Below, piece after piece: positions 35,401 through 47,700 of a stretch of DNA of 64,000 nucleotides; position 1 is the first letter of the stretch, and every line of letters starts with the position of its first letter. The notes beneath the pieces are model-generated. The model had not been told where the DNA came from, made no database searches, and worked only from the letters and a program-made list of their open reading frames with translations. The DNA is from Enoplolaimus lenunculus (taxonomy: Eukaryota; Nematoda; Enoplea; Enoplida; Thoracostomopsidae), in assembly GCA_030248215.1 (NCBI GenBank), contig JASANG010001388.1, positions 1 through 64,000 on the forward strand, read 5' to 3'. The position numbers and the translations under genes are program-made.

Positions 35401-38250
35401 TTTTCTTTTCTAACATTTTATTTCAATTCCCAGAGAACAATCTCTCAGTTTGCTATATTAAAAATAAAGGTTGAAAAGTAACAATATTCTGTGAGTTTTT
35501 ATGGCATATTTTGACGGCGCATCGTTACTTTTGGCATAAAAACTATACAAATCTTTTAATTAAATATAAGTTTTTGTATTTATTGCTGAATAATGGTGCG
35601 AACTTCGGCACATGAATAGAAACCATAGCCGTAAAAGTGTCGTGAGTCTGTACGCGCTGGTGGACTTAAAAAGTATTTAAAAACATGAAAGAAACGTCAT
35701 CGTTTTGTTGTTCATGCTTCTGGCTGTTTAGGTCGCGGTGACCATACATTTGACATTCAGTGAAATTGTTTTATATTATATTTGTTCGTATATTTTTATG
35801 TTTTTTTTTGGTTTTTAGCAAACATAAAGAAAATTCTGAATGCGGCTGCCGCTGCTTTGCAATCTGGTATGTACATTATGTTGTGTTATTTTTAGTAGCT
35901 GAGACTTGATCTGCGGTTAAGTTTTTAGACAGTGTTTCTATTAATGAACAGAATTAAGTGCAGTCGCCAAAACGCGTTTCAAACAAGGCTTTTAGTCGCG
36001 ATTAGTCGTTTTTGAAAGCAATTTCTCACAAACGTATAAAGCAATTTTAAACGCTACCGCAATCACGTCTCTAGAGAACTAATATGCATATATTCGTAGG
36101 TTTATGAGTTACAACGTTATAAAGAAATTGTTGCTAGAATATGATCTGTATTATGTTCTCCGGCGCCGTCGGGCACCATGCTGTAGCACTACGCGGTAAA
36201 CGTTCAAGAGCGTTTTCCAAATCTTTCCAGAACATAGTCAGAAAATACCTCAACAACTGTCTTCCGTTGGTTACCAATAACACTATTTTATTCTCAATCA
36301 CATGTTCCTACCATAAAAATACTCTACAAATGGTTATAAGCTCTAATACGGCGGGCACAGTAATACTCGATTCGCCTATACGCACAAATTTCTTAATTTG
36401 TAACAACAAAATTGCTCTTTCAATCTCACAAAAATTCAAAATTTAAGGTGTTGTGGCTACCATTCCTATGTTTCAAAACAAAAATAAACATTAAAATCCA
36501 CCGAGTTCTCGAAAAAATACTATTCTGACTCCACGGGGTGGTTAGTGGGCTTTCTAATTCGGCAAATGAAACAACAAAGGGGTGCACTTCTGAAACGTGT
36601 GAGTCAATGACTGCGTATATTTTACTGGGTTTCGCTTAAATTGTAAACATTGTTTTGGCGTCTAGAAAGACGAACATATATATAGTTGGATAACGTTACC
36701 CGCAGTTAAGTAGAAACCCGAACGCCGTTGCAACTAAAATTTTAAAAATCTTCGCTTCTTAGGAAACCCACAGGTACGTTTTTCAAGCCTAAGCGTAATA
36801 CACAATTTCATTTGACATACAAAATTTACAAAAATTCCACAACATTCGGTGGTACTTTCATCGGATAATAGTCGAAATATGTCAAGGTAATATTTGCCAG
36901 GCAAAACAATAATAAATCATAATTTATTTAATATGCCAGTAGACGACGTATCAAAATAACAGAAAAATTATTCTGACTTCAGAAATATTTCTAGTCGCGT
37001 TCTATCTTTTAGTAAACCAAATCCAATTAAAAGCCAGTAGGCAAGGTGCGAGATGGGTATTCCTAAATAATTATCGTGACATCCAGTGTTCGGTAAGTTT
37101 TATACCGAATTCGAAAACTTGAGCCGGATAACGATTTTTCAAAAAATATACCGGAACCGGAGATTTAGTCGCATTCTGGTTGGAATCCTATCAAAGTAAA
37201 CCCCAGCGGATTCGGCAACCCGTTCTCTCCAGTATCTCAGCCGTTGTCGTGAAAAAGCTTGCAAAAATTAATACCCAACGAAACAAAACAACGAGTATTA
37301 CGTTGCAATTTAAATAATTACATGGCACGTCGGCGGGAAGGAATATACATGTAAACACAAATCGACGTCCCAGTCTTTCACTACTTATTAGTAATGTATG
37401 TAACGATCCAAATGTATAGGTAGCATGCATCAAAGCCGATCGCGAAACTGGGTGCAAACAGAATACCGAGTGAACATCAGGTGCAATTAAAATTCCGAAA
37501 TTTAAAATGTTTAAAATGTTGGACCGATTTCAGCCGCTTGCCGAGTGCTAATTTGGTACACAAGTATTATTCACAAGCATCCACAGGTAACTCTTGCATT
37601 TGGCGCAATAGCAACTCAAACTAACAAAAACTAGAGTGAACACATGTTGCTCAACCAAAGCCTGCGATAGGCCTGCACCTTAGTCATTAGTACAACGTGG
37701 CCTAAAAACTGACGAAAATTCATCAATATGCTGAGAATAAAATGTGTTTTGATTTGACTGCTTCATCGAAATATACCACGATAATAATTCAGTGATTTCG
37801 AATAATTTAACGAATAAATACACCAATTTTGCAACGTCCAGATTCACCTGCAGAGGTCAAAAAATTTTGTCGCTCGCTACGGTCGAACGCAAAAATACGT
37901 TTAGACGTGGTTATCTTGTGACGAAATGAATTTCTAACTACACCCTTGATCTTTCGCTTTTAGTTGCTTCTACGTTATTTTCAGGAGACAAAGTTCTTGC
38001 CGACAAAAAGTTAGAACCAATCAGCGAAATGATGAACTATGTTCAATTTGCAAACGATGAATGCGATTACGGTATGGGTTTGGAGCTTGGGCTTGACTTA
38101 TTTACGTCGGGACATCGATTTTTGCACGGTCGCATTGAGCATTTATTGTCGACTGCATATCAGTTGTTGGGCCGCGATGTGTTTGCGAAGATTTTGAAGG
38201 CCCATTTGGCGAAAAGGGAATTGAATCCGGCTGTTGTGGGTGTGGTTTGA
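29466..38250 (+). CDS. HPF1: HPF1 (histone PARylation factor) with N-terminal PBZ finger
   Basis: Exons: 29466-29591, 30545-30692, 31300-31452, 32027-32228, 32705-32800, 33149-33372, 35819-35866 and 37985-38250; phases agree and give 420 residues. HPF1 completes the active site of PARP1/2 so that they modify serine. Exon 1 encodes a PBZ zinc finger (VCKYGEKCYRRNREHLNQYDHP; C, C, H, H ligands), which binds poly(ADP-ribose). Vertebrate HPF1 lacks this finger; as I recall, some invertebrate homologues have it. The body shows MPDDFYKLW, GPFDVLAGK, YYDPPEFQTV, HGAGIVVPVHNDVGY and NYVQFANDECDYGMGLELGL, the last holding the Asp-Glu pair that supplies the catalytic glutamate. Exon 2 is uncertain. A strong acceptor at 30479 opens a frame (ERKRKSPA) that fits HPF1 but runs out of frame with the acidic linker from 30545. 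Either the acceptor at 30544 is used or one base is missing near 30542. Introns carry several repeats. Confidence 0.92.
30148..30440 (+). repeat. diverged tandem duplication, 149-bp period
   Basis: AGTTAGCTAATAGCTAGTTT at 30169 recurs as AGTTAGCTAATACCTAAGTT at 30318, with similar flanks. It is in HPF1 intron 1. Confidence 0.6.
30715..31200 (+). repeat. GGTTGGTTGTTT minisatellite
   Basis: Roughly 480 bases dominated by TTGG/TTTG tetramers in HPF1 intron 2. It includes a higher-order duplication: GGATCGTTAGTCAGTCTATA occurs at about 30992 and 31099. The minus-strand and plus-strand frames across it are low complexity. Confidence 0.85.
34028..35010. repeat. pair of ~200-bp direct repeats 740 bp apart, in an HPF1 intron
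   Basis: 34028-34225 and 34768-35010 share CCACCTCGTC(A/T)ATTACTC, GACACAAAATGCTAATTGCA and TTATTGCTGTGAAT. The second copy has an extra ~50 bases. Between them is a higher-GC segment with a short minus-strand ORF (34574-34750). This may be a segmental tandem duplication of a ~740-bp unit or the ends of an unknown element; nothing between them identifies a family. Confidence 0.6.
34574..34750 (-). CDS. possible small secreted peptide (58 aa), weak
   Basis: ATG at 34750 on the minus strand opens MLFCCVTLCAIVYTQAGPSE, a plausible signal peptide with cleavage near Ala-Gly. It is followed by about 40 polar residues (VILSMDNRDVRQHALTTN...) and a stop at 34574-34576. It lies in an HPF1 intron, antisense, between two direct repeats. 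No family recognised; it may be chance. Confidence 0.2.
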   Translation of the reverse strand: MLFCCVTLCAIVYTQAGPSEEVILSMDNRDVRQHALTTNAIQWVTRHILRCYIMQSGV

Positions 38251-38277
38251 ATGATGGCAAAATCGTGAAACGCGCAT

Positions 38278-38690
38278 AGGTCCATGTTACTTTAGGGGCG
38301 TACCGTTCTACCACCAGGAGCGATTACAGAGTAAGCTTAGGCTTTAGGACACAGATTTTGAAAATGCATTTGACGGAATGAGAATTTAATCCAATTTGAG
38401 TATGTATTTTCAGTTAGTGAAGAAATGATTGGAATATAGCGATGATAATTCTCCGACGGGGTTTTGTTAATTTTGGTACCGGACTAGCTTACGCTCGTGA
38501 AACGGCTAAAATGGCTTGCTATATTTAGCTAAATAAGCTTTTCAGTTTTTTAAGCAAAATGTATATGGTTTCGTGTCAATATTACTTTTAGTGCCGTAAC
38601 TCTAGATTAAACACATTCCTAAGTCTACGCGTAAAATTAGTTTTAATCACTTAACCCGTAGCTTAAGCCAAAATTGTATCAAACCAAATA
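38278..38690. mobile_element. two Family A fragments
   Basis: 38278-38350 carries the left end (GGTCCATGTTACTTTAGGGG, AGTAAGCTTAGGCTTTAGGA). 38585-38690 carries core and right-hand strings (ACACATTCCTAAGTCTACGC, CTTAACCCGTAGCTTAAGCC). They begin 28 bases after the HPF1 stop. Confidence 0.5.
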
Positions 38691-38987
38691 CTGCTCTGTT
38701 GCAGTCGTGTAGAAATACGGGATGTCTATGAAGGTGACGTGGATTTATTTTCGAATCTTTGAATGAACAGAGACATTCAACTGATCAAGAAATATTTGGA
38801 AAAGTCGTTTTTTGCACGTTGTATTTGTTTATTTGATGTGGTTCACGTTTGGACAGCACTTTGAATAAACTTTTTACAATTTTTGTGTTTGAATGCAGCA
38901 ATTTGTATATTTGTATGAGCGCATGTATAATTGTAGCCTTTCAGTATTTTTAAAAAATCGGCTGCAAGATTTTGGACATCCTGCAAG

Positions 38988-39354
38988 CAGGGTGCAACTG
39001 AAATTCCGGTTCCGGTATGGAAATCCGGTATTTTTCACTATCCCGTTCCGGTAAGAGGTATTTTTCGCCGGAGTTTTCAGATATTTTTTATTGAAAATCT
39101 TTCTCCTTCGAAAATTTAAGAAAAATTGGCATATTATTCTAACTTATTTATCTAAAATTGTCCGAGCGTGTATTGCCAAAATTTTCAATTTGTGCCACAT
39201 TCCATAATTTGTCATGTGTTTCCACCTACTGCATTTGTTACATGATTTTGGCATTCTAAATGGTGTGCTTACAGCATTAAAAGCGATAAAATAGCGCTTA
39301 AGGATGTATTTTTATTTTCCCGTTCCGGTATTTTATAATTCCGGTTGCATCCTG
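38988..39354. mobile_element. hAT-type MITE
   Basis: Starts CAGGGTGCAACTGAAATTCC and ends AATTCCGGTTGCATCCTG. The flanks CCTGCAAG and CTTACAAG match at 6 of 8 positions, an aged target duplication. 367 bp, non-coding. Confidence 0.8.
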
Positions 39355-39389
39355 CTTACAAGCTCTGCAGCGCCTTAATATTGTGATAG

Positions 39390-39660
39390 ACCTAAGGTAA
39401 TGTGTTGAAATATGTCGCAATTTTTGATTGCAGGTATGCTGCAATTGTTCGAATTGAAACGAAAATTCCGAAATTCATCCAAAATCTTAAAAGATTTACA
39501 TCCGCTATTTTTTCTTTATCATTTTAGAAGTTCGGTGAATATATGCCGTCCTCAGTATATTGTCAGGAAAATAAAACATCTTTGAAACTTTTGTACTTCA
39601 AAATCCGTTTTCCGTTTCCGTTATTTTGATCGCTATCCGTTTCCGTAATGTGTTAAGCGT
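39390..39660 (+). mobile_element. partial copy of the 9752-type hAT MITE
   Basis: CATCTTTGAAACTTTTGTAC and TTTCCGTTATTTTGATCGCT match the right-hand part of the element at 9752-10138. The outer ends are missing. Confidence 0.55.
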
Positions 39661-41142
39661 AAAGTTATGTATTGTGCAGTATATCTGCAGATGGGTCACA
39701 GTGAGCGTTTGATGGAAATAGGTTTAGTGCACCCTCCAATTGCTTGTATTGACGGAGTCTCAGCAGTCAAATGTTCGGCTCATGTTACTTTTGGGGTCGT
39801 CCCGCTTTGTAATGGGACGGTGAAAGAGTAGGTTTAGATGTTAGGACTTAGGTTATATTTTTTGCTTAGTTTTAAGTTTGCACCTTTTTCAATGTTTAGG
39901 CTTAGAAATATGGTTGATAATCTATAGTTCCATTTTTTATGCCGATAAGAAACGATTTGGTTGAGTATGCAAGTTACGTTTCGTAAATATATCTGTTTAG
40001 TTTGTGTGTTAAAGACGAATTTACGCGCAGATTCGAAACAACACAACTGTCTGAATCTCTGCTCAACATAAGGTAAGCACTACTTTCTGGGATTGTTTTT
40101 ATATGAGTAGCTTAATTGTACCGGTTAATTTAAAGGTATTAATTAATAATCGATAAAGAGAACAAGCTTGGCAAAATTGTATTGGTAATATTTGCTGTCC
40201 TTGTTTATATCAACGTGGACTGGCGAATTGGCCTATTTGCGAGCCGAGTTTGTTATAAGTAGTTTTGTATTGAACATTTACTTGGCTATATAGGTATCGG
40301 CAGTCAATAATCATTGGAAATGAACTTATAGTTGTGGTATTTGAGCTAATGTATAGAATAGGGCCGGTACAGTTTTATAAGCATATTCGTAAGCCTAAGG
40401 TGAAGCGTAAGGGAACAACGGTCACCAACTGATATTTATAATATGTCGTGTTTGGAAGTTGGAACGTTTGATCTTCCTATTGGGATCTTTTTTATGTATT
40501 TTGCGATGTCGCACCTCATGTTTGCTTTTGTCTGTTACTACTTCACCCGTAATGTAACTCTGTATGTGCTATTCTTAGCAAATAGTAGTTTGGCTTAGGC
40601 TACACAGCGATTGTGAGATATTGCAAAACAACCGCGATATAAAAGGACCGCTAATTGGTTAACGGTACTGTGTATGACCAAATAATGATTGATCTGTAAG
40701 TTCAATACCAGTTTAGCCTAGGCCAATTAGTAGTTAACCTAAATAGTAAATTAACCTACGACATATTACCTTTAACGCTTGTGTACAAAAAGGTGCTGAA
40801 CGCTAAGAGTGATCGAAGCAAGCTTATGACAAAACCAAAGAGACGGCCCAGACTTTCTATATTCTTCGGGTTCTGTTGTATACATTGGTGTGTTTAAGAA
40901 TGCTACCACCAAAATGTTAGCCCACATTGATTCTGTGGCGGACACTGGGTTTCCCGGTTTTGCAGGATAGTTTTTGTTTTTCGAAATTTAACTGGTTACT
41001 GGTTAAAGCATGTCTAACAATGATTTAAATATTGTATGATTTGCAAAATGCGCTTGGGCGGCACTTAAATTTTTTAACTCATGTTTTATTAAAGGACATA
41101 TTTTTCAGCTTTTGTGTACAAAAAACGCATTGTGAATTTCAG
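39661..41142. other. no gene recognised; Family A fragments
   Basis: Family A pieces at 39777-39950 (GGCTCATGTTACTTTTGGGG and GTTTAGGCTTAGAAATATGG) and 40348-40415 (AATGTATAGAATAGGGCCGG). Otherwise AT-rich with no exon signal. Confidence 0.5.
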
Positions 41143-41238
41143 ATGAACCGTTTCAGCGTGGCAAAACTGGTGGAAGGATGCATCTCTCGATTCTACAATT
41201 CGTTGCCCGATAAATTGTCGCCCAACAGCGTTTTATAG
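41143..41238 (+). CDS. possible orphan exon or micro-ORF
   Basis: A strong acceptor-like string (GTGAATTTCAG) precedes ATG at 41143 and a 31-residue frame: MNRFSVAKLVEGCISRFYNS, then LPDKLSPNSVL. It has gene-like codons and GC, ending TAG just before a Family A fragment (41245-41300). It could be the last exon of an unseen gene or chance. Confidence 0.25.
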   Translation: MNRFSVAKLVEGCISRFYNSLPDKLSPNSVL

Positions 41239-41299
41239 CCTTTGCATAAATGTAAGCTTAATCCTAAAGCGTAATCCTAAGCGTAAACCTAAGCATAAT

Positions 41300-43613
41300 G
41301 ATGGACGACGACCGAATTGTTAAATCGATAAAATGTTGGGTTACAAGTTGTCGGTGTCGGCCAGTTGTCAGGCGGCGAATTGTCACGATACCGCATCTCT
41401 CGCCCCTTTGCACACGCCACTGCGTTATATCAACGCAAAATCAGTGCAAAATAATTATTGTCAACTAAATGGTTGATGTTTGTAATTGTTGCGCGAAATG
41501 TTTTGCTGTCAATATGTTTGTTAGTATTTTTTGTGTAAGATTTACGAAATTCATGCTATATGTGTTTCTTTAGACTATGCAGTAGTCAAGTGCAATATTT
41601 TAACAATTGCTTTCAAACTTTCTATCAATATGTATTTTGTGTGTTGTGCAACGTCGGATGCTTTTATAGTATTTATATAATGCGAATATGCGACTTTTAG
41701 GGTTGTGCTATACTTTTGTTGACGTAATAGGTATCTATAGGCAGGTTGGCATGTTGTTTGTAGCTAATTTGCTGTTCATTAAGTGTGCGACCTTGAAAGA
41801 AACATGAAAGTGTCCGACTTAAAGCCGTTGTCTTGTAAATTTTAACTATTTAGTAAAGGGCTAATTTTGAGTAATGATCTTGTTGATTTTGAGATGCTTC
41901 GTAAAATAAACGGGCAAACGGTATTTTTCGGCGTTACTTAATATTCTATGTACTCATTCTTGCATGTTGGTTAGCCTTGATTATGCTTGCCTGGTTGCAA
42001 TGTTTTGCATCAAATTAAATTTGGTTTGTTTTCAGTTAATGAACGCCATATATTTTGTAAATTGTATTCTTGAAAGTCGCAGTGGAATTGTTACAGCGAA
42101 CTAAAGTATGGTCCAAGCCAACTGAGCTATTTATGTCCTACGCTCAGCTGAGGGAATTTTAAGGCCAATTTTGAAATTAGATTTATGACTGTGGCATTGA
42201 GTATTGAATTAGCGGTAGCCAAAAAGGAAGTTTTAAAGATGTTGTTTCCAGGATTCGGATGCTATTTCTGAGTAGTATTCGTTTAATAAAAATGTGAAAT
42301 TGCTGCATTTTGCTTTTTGTGTGAAATATTTTTTGGGAGAATCACAGTTTTAGAACGTTTTCCTTGGTTACGTCATCGTATTTAAGTATAGTATGTAAAA
42401 TTAAATTATTATATATTTATTAAAGGTGGTTTCTCGAAGTATGTTTGAGTATGGGTAGATTGGAAAATGCAATTAGGTTTATACTAATATGCGCAGTTGT
42501 AAAGGTAACGTTTATATGTTTGGTTTATTTTATTTAAGTGGGTGCTTCCATTTGTGGTACTTTTGAGTTCTAGAAAACCAATCCGGCGCAACTACGCAAC
42601 CTGGAATTCCCCAAGCGATTCAATGAAAAATAGCTAATTTTGTAGATCTTGACGTGCTGAGTTTAGCGGTATCATTTTTAAGTTGGAAAGACGCCTGGTT
42701 CAAAAGTTATGGCTCTTTGAATTTTAATTTTTTACTACATTAATATGTGCAATTTACTGCCTAATAAATTTGTACAGGGAATAGTCCTGTGAATGGTGGA
42801 TAGATACTTTCTCTTCGAATTTTTATGAATTTTCACTATAATTTCGAAGGTTATAACTTTCGAACCGTTTGTCATGCAGCCATAAAAGTGGCGCCCTTGA
42901 ATATAGCTCGTTGAGATCTATACAATATGCTACCTTTCATTAAATTCATAGGGGGTGTCCAGTTTTCGTACCATCGCCAGGTATACCTTTCCTAATTCAC
43001 AACATGTTTATCAAGTAGGCTTAGGCACTGGGCTCATAAAACAAAAAAGTCAATATCAATTTTTTGTGTTCGTATAATTTGTGGCGAGTCTGACTGAAAT
43101 AAGTCTTTTATAACAATTGTATTGTAAGGTAGCTAAATGAAGCAATATTCGTTAAATATAATTACTGCGATGAGAAAGAACGTCTGTGTGGAATACTTAA
43201 TTCAGTCTTTATTGATATTAATTTGTAGATAAAAGACCATGACTTGCAAAATTTTTCATGTGACGAAAATTTTGAACTGTTTGTGAAATTATTTTGTGCA
43301 TTTGCCGAAATGCAAATTGTATGCAATGTGAGAGTCAGAATGGATGATGCATGCTTCAACAAGAGTGTGTAACTGGGCACATTCTTTGTAGGAAAGAATA
43401 TACCCGGCTCGTGTTGCGTTTTTCATCTACCCCCTTATTTGTAGGGGGTACAACCTGTACGAACCATGGCACTTTATTTATGTGGCGTCAAAATTGATCC
43501 GCTTACAGTTTAATTTAGAGGTATTGCATGTGATAACAACCCCTAAATAAGCGGGGTAGGCCAAAAACACAACGCCAAGCGGTACTTTATTGGTATGTAT
43601 ATATAGGTATATC
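41300..43613. other. no feature seen
   Basis: AT-rich sequence between HPF1 and METTL9. The missing first exon(s) of METTL9, with its signal-anchor, should lie here or in the MITE that follows, but I could not recognise one. Confidence 0.4.
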
Positions 43614-44645
43614 CAGGGTTGTTTTTTTTCCGGAAAAAAACGGAAAAATGGAAAAAATTTATTCTTTGCCTGAGTGATCGGTAATCTCACCCTTAGCCTG
43701 CGTTTGTCCAAAAATGGTTGCATTTTGAAACTTTCTGCATATTTGAGCTTCTGGTGACATCCCCTGACCATTCCAAGCCCAAATCTGAATTTTTGAAAAA
43801 TTCGATTTCTAAGGCCATAAGTTCAGCCCCTTGGGACCCAAAATTTTTTTCGATAAATTGGACAAATTATATATTACTGACTCGTTAGCCAGACGTCTGA
43901 TTGGGAAACATTTAACAATATTCGTGTTAGCTCCGTAACCTGTGCCAAATGGTATATGATTTGTATAATTTTTCGACAAAAAAATTTTGAGTCCAATGGG
44001 AAATTTTATAACCTTAAAATTCGAATTTTTTAAAAATTTAAATTTAGGCGTGGAATAATCGGAGGAGGTCATCAGAAGATCAGAAATTCATGAGTGGAGC
44101 GAGCTAAAGAAGTCACACTTGTTTTTTGTAAGTATATATTCAATCCCATAAGACTTTTGGGTTTTTCTGACATCAAAACCTCTCAATTGCTGCAACCTCG
44201 CGAGCAAAGCGACGCTGAAGCTAAACGTAGTCTTGTGTGAAATAACACGGTAAAAGCAAGTTCTCAATTTTGAGCACCCTAACTTTGGTTCCACTGTCAA
44301 CGAAACCTGGCAAGTAAACCAAACAAGATGCATATGTAGTTTTACATTGAATCTCGTGGCAAAGCCTGAACTCTGAAATCCATTCATATATTCAATCAAA
44401 TGCTGCAATTTTCATTCTTTTCGGGCAAATAATGTGTCCTGGTGGACATATACACACGTTCACTGTTAATGTGTTACATGAAAATTAGTTACATGTCGTC
44501 TAAAACCGTTGTTTTATATCATATTTAGATGCAAATTATATTTAAGAATCGTTTAATATTTTTCCATTGTTTTCCATTTTTTCCACCCCCCTCGGAAAAA
44601 ATGGGAAAAAATGGAAAAAACCATTTTGTCCGGCCAACAACCCTG
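43614..44645. mobile_element. 1032-bp hAT-type element with perfect 8-bp target duplication
   Basis: Starts CAGGGTTGTTTTTTTTCCGG and ends CCGGCCAACAACCCTG, with runs of GGAAAAA(T)GGAAAAA just inside both ends. GGTATATC flanks it exactly (43606-43613, 44646-44653). No transposase frame is visible. The interior includes an inverted pair around 43740-43800 and 44035-44090 that matches a repeat also seen near 6800 and 54150, so another element may be nested. It ends about 70 bases before a METTL9 exon. Confidence 0.9.
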
Positions 44646-44717
44646 GGTATATCAAATCAAGGTGCAAAGCCGAACACAATCATATATGTATTTATTGCTT
44701 TCTATTGTCGTTTTCAG

Positions 44718-47700
44718 ACATCATTCGACGCAATGCATAGTATGTTCGGCCGTTACGGTATTATCAAATCAACCGTGGAACGTCAAACTGCAGACGCTGA
44801 ATTTTTTACTGGTCTTCGCGCTCCGGAGTCACATCCAAAAATCGCCGCATGGTACAACATCGACGCGACAGAATTGAGCTCAACGCCACAAGGCGACGCC
44901 ATGCGACACCGGTTCGTGCAACTCACGTGCGACGCAGAAACGCAACAGTTTTTGTGGCGCAGTCGCGAGTTGTCAGATTCAACCGCGTGGCAGTTGTACT
45001 GTTCGTTTGTAACAATGGTGTTAGGCATGTTTTTAACCAAGTAAGTGCTAAGGATGTTGCAAGCAGAGTGTAAAACTGAATATCTGTTTTCGGTTCATAT
45101 CAGGGTGCTTCGTCATTTCGCTTCCCCCCTCACTGTAGATAAGTTGTACTGTTCGTTTGTGACAATGGTGTTTGGCATGTTTTTAACCAAGTAAGTGCTA
45201 AGGATGTTGCAAGCAGAGTGTAACTGGATATCTGTTTTCGGTTCATATCAGGATGCTTCGTCATTTCGCTACCCCCCCCCCCCCACTGTTGATAATTTAA
45301 GAACTGGAAAGTCTTCCTACCACGTTTATGGAGTAGGGTGGTGTTGCAATCCTTTGATTGAACAGTACAAACTGCCGATACCACGCTACTTTATATATGT
45401 GCGAGGACTTTTTGTGGGGAGACGAAACGAAACAAATGCCAATATCGCAGCGTCTGTTTCCGAGTCGCGTCTGCGTTTCGATTGCTGACGTTTTTTGTTA
45501 TTTTTCCTATCTGGTTTGCCGGTTACTTTTTGGCCATTCGTGGTCTCGTGGTCTGTATCCAGCATAAACATGTTGTGGGAAGCCATAAAAAAATTTTATC
45601 GCAGGTTTCATGTGTAAATTTTGCACGATTCACAAGCGGAAATATAAAATTGTTTAGGAATGCTGAAATTTGTCCAGAATGCTGCTGAGCACCTTTCTTG
45701 TTACAGTCCTGGCGGTTGACGTCTTTTATAAAATGGATTAGATAAAACTAAATTTTAACACGACAATTTGTAGACATGAGGGCTCCCTAAGATTTGCCGT
45801 TTTGTTACTTTTAAAAAATTTTTTTTAGAACTTCGATTAACGGTTTGCTACTTCGTGGTTCAATGTTTGTGTTTTCTCAACAACAGCTGCAGAAATTGCT
45901 TGCATCAACTGCGGAAGACAACGGCAGTTTGAATGTAGTTGGTGCTGTACAAGATTCAACGGACTCCGTCGTTGTTAGTGAAGAGCATGGTGCTAAATAT
46001 TATCGCGTTTTAGATTTAGGTATGTTTCATTGACCAAAGGGCGACGCAAAGAACGCCACTTTGTTTTTAAAGTTTTTGTCAGGTATTAAAAGAATTCTAT
46101 GTTTAGATAATTTCATTTCCTTCAACAAGAAATGTTTCTGCTCTCCACGTTAGTAATTGTTAGGTTGTATATCTATATGTTAAAGCTGGAACTTCCCGCA
46201 TACGTGTTTTGGGCACTCGACTTAACGGGATCCTAAGCGTGAATTTAACTGAAATATCACAGTTTGAATTTATTGTAAACTTCCGGTATTAAGCAGATAT
46301 TTTCCTTGTGGCCAACGTTTAATGAAATATTTTTATGCGCAACATGCGGCCGTTTCGTTTCAATTGTCCCAAGTTTACGAGTGTGAAATAAGGGTTGCGC
46401 TATGCTCGGCACGGTAAAAATTACGCTTTGTGTAGGTAGAGAAGTAAAGTAGGATACCAGGTTGATTTTGCTTTGAAGTTTGTCAGGTGCTGGCGATGGG
46501 AAAGTGACGGAAAAGTATCGAACGCTGGTTGAAAACGATCCAAGCGCAATTGAAACTACAGAAACATCGAAACCAATGCGATATCGCTTGTCTCAACGTG
46601 GATTTCGTGTGCTGTCACAGATCGATTCATGGGTGCTGAAGCGTGTGTCGGGCAACTCCAGATTTGAAACTTCAGTTCGAAACGACCAGTCTTCCTTTAT
46701 GGACAAATCGGATGCAGAGATGTGTCATGAAGCGGAAGCAGCGAAACCGGAATTTCCGGTTGATTTTACTTATTATGACGTTATCAGTGCGTTAAATATT
46801 GTGGATCGGTGTGAAAGGCCGCTGGAAATGTTACGTGATATTCGTGAGCATTTACTCGCGAACCCTCGATGCCAGAGTCCTAAACGGCTGGTGCTTGCAG
46901 TGGTGTTGCCATTTTCACAGTATGTTGAATTTTCAACCAGAGGTGAGTTTGCTTAGTGTTTTCATTTATGATTCAAAGGTGTGGGTAATATAATTGGCAT
47001 TGTGTTGTAGCGTGTGAACGGGTGTTTGGTTTCGCTAAAAAGTCCACATCCTGTCCTAATATTGGTGCTTGTCCAGTTTATGGTCATCACGAATAAAACA
47101 AAGCAACGAAAACTTTGAATTTTTCTTGAAACATCAAATCAGAAAGATTTGTCGATACACACGCGGAACTAAAACATTTGGTAGTTTCAGTTTCTTCTTA
47201 GCCGGCGTTAACCCAAAATTGTTCGGATTTTGACAATAGTTGCGCAATTGGGCTTCTAATGCGCCCTAACATTCAATACCCAAATTTAAATTTTTGACAT
47301 TCAGTTGCTAAGGTCCTCTAAGGTTTCTGTTTGGGACCGAGAAAGATTTCTAATGTTTTACATCATTCGAAAACCTTTACGAATGCCCATAACAGGTCCG
47401 CGTCAGCTTCTTACATTATTTGGCTTTGCATGCAAGCAAATTTACAAAATTTAGTAATATAAACTGCAATGCTGAAAATTATGTTATAAATTTCAATAAT
47501 TGTAAACTACAAAAATTTGTCCCAGTCAGTCCATGTTCAGTAGCATGACGTCATAAAAACTGTTCTAAATTAATACCTATTGTTTTCAAGGTTTAAACCA
47601 ATTTTGATAGATGAGAAACTACTCGTATAAACTATTCTTACACCCGGAAAACTGCATAGAATGGTTAATGCTGGTTAAAAATTGTTGTTTAGAATTCGTC

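Noticed and set aside
36141-36446. 101-residue plus-strand frame in an HPF1 intron
   Set aside because: No acceptor or donor in a consistent phase, low-GC composition, and no recognisable motif.
44529-44717. Upstream part of the open frame that enters the METTL9 exon
   Set aside because: It begins inside the hAT-type element at 43614-44645 and is separated from the homologous part by a good TTTTCAG acceptor.
45130-45688. Several overlapping frames downstream of the METTL9 exon
   Set aside because: They lie in the duplicated exon end and intron. None continues the protein family, and they contradict the confirmed join to 45829.
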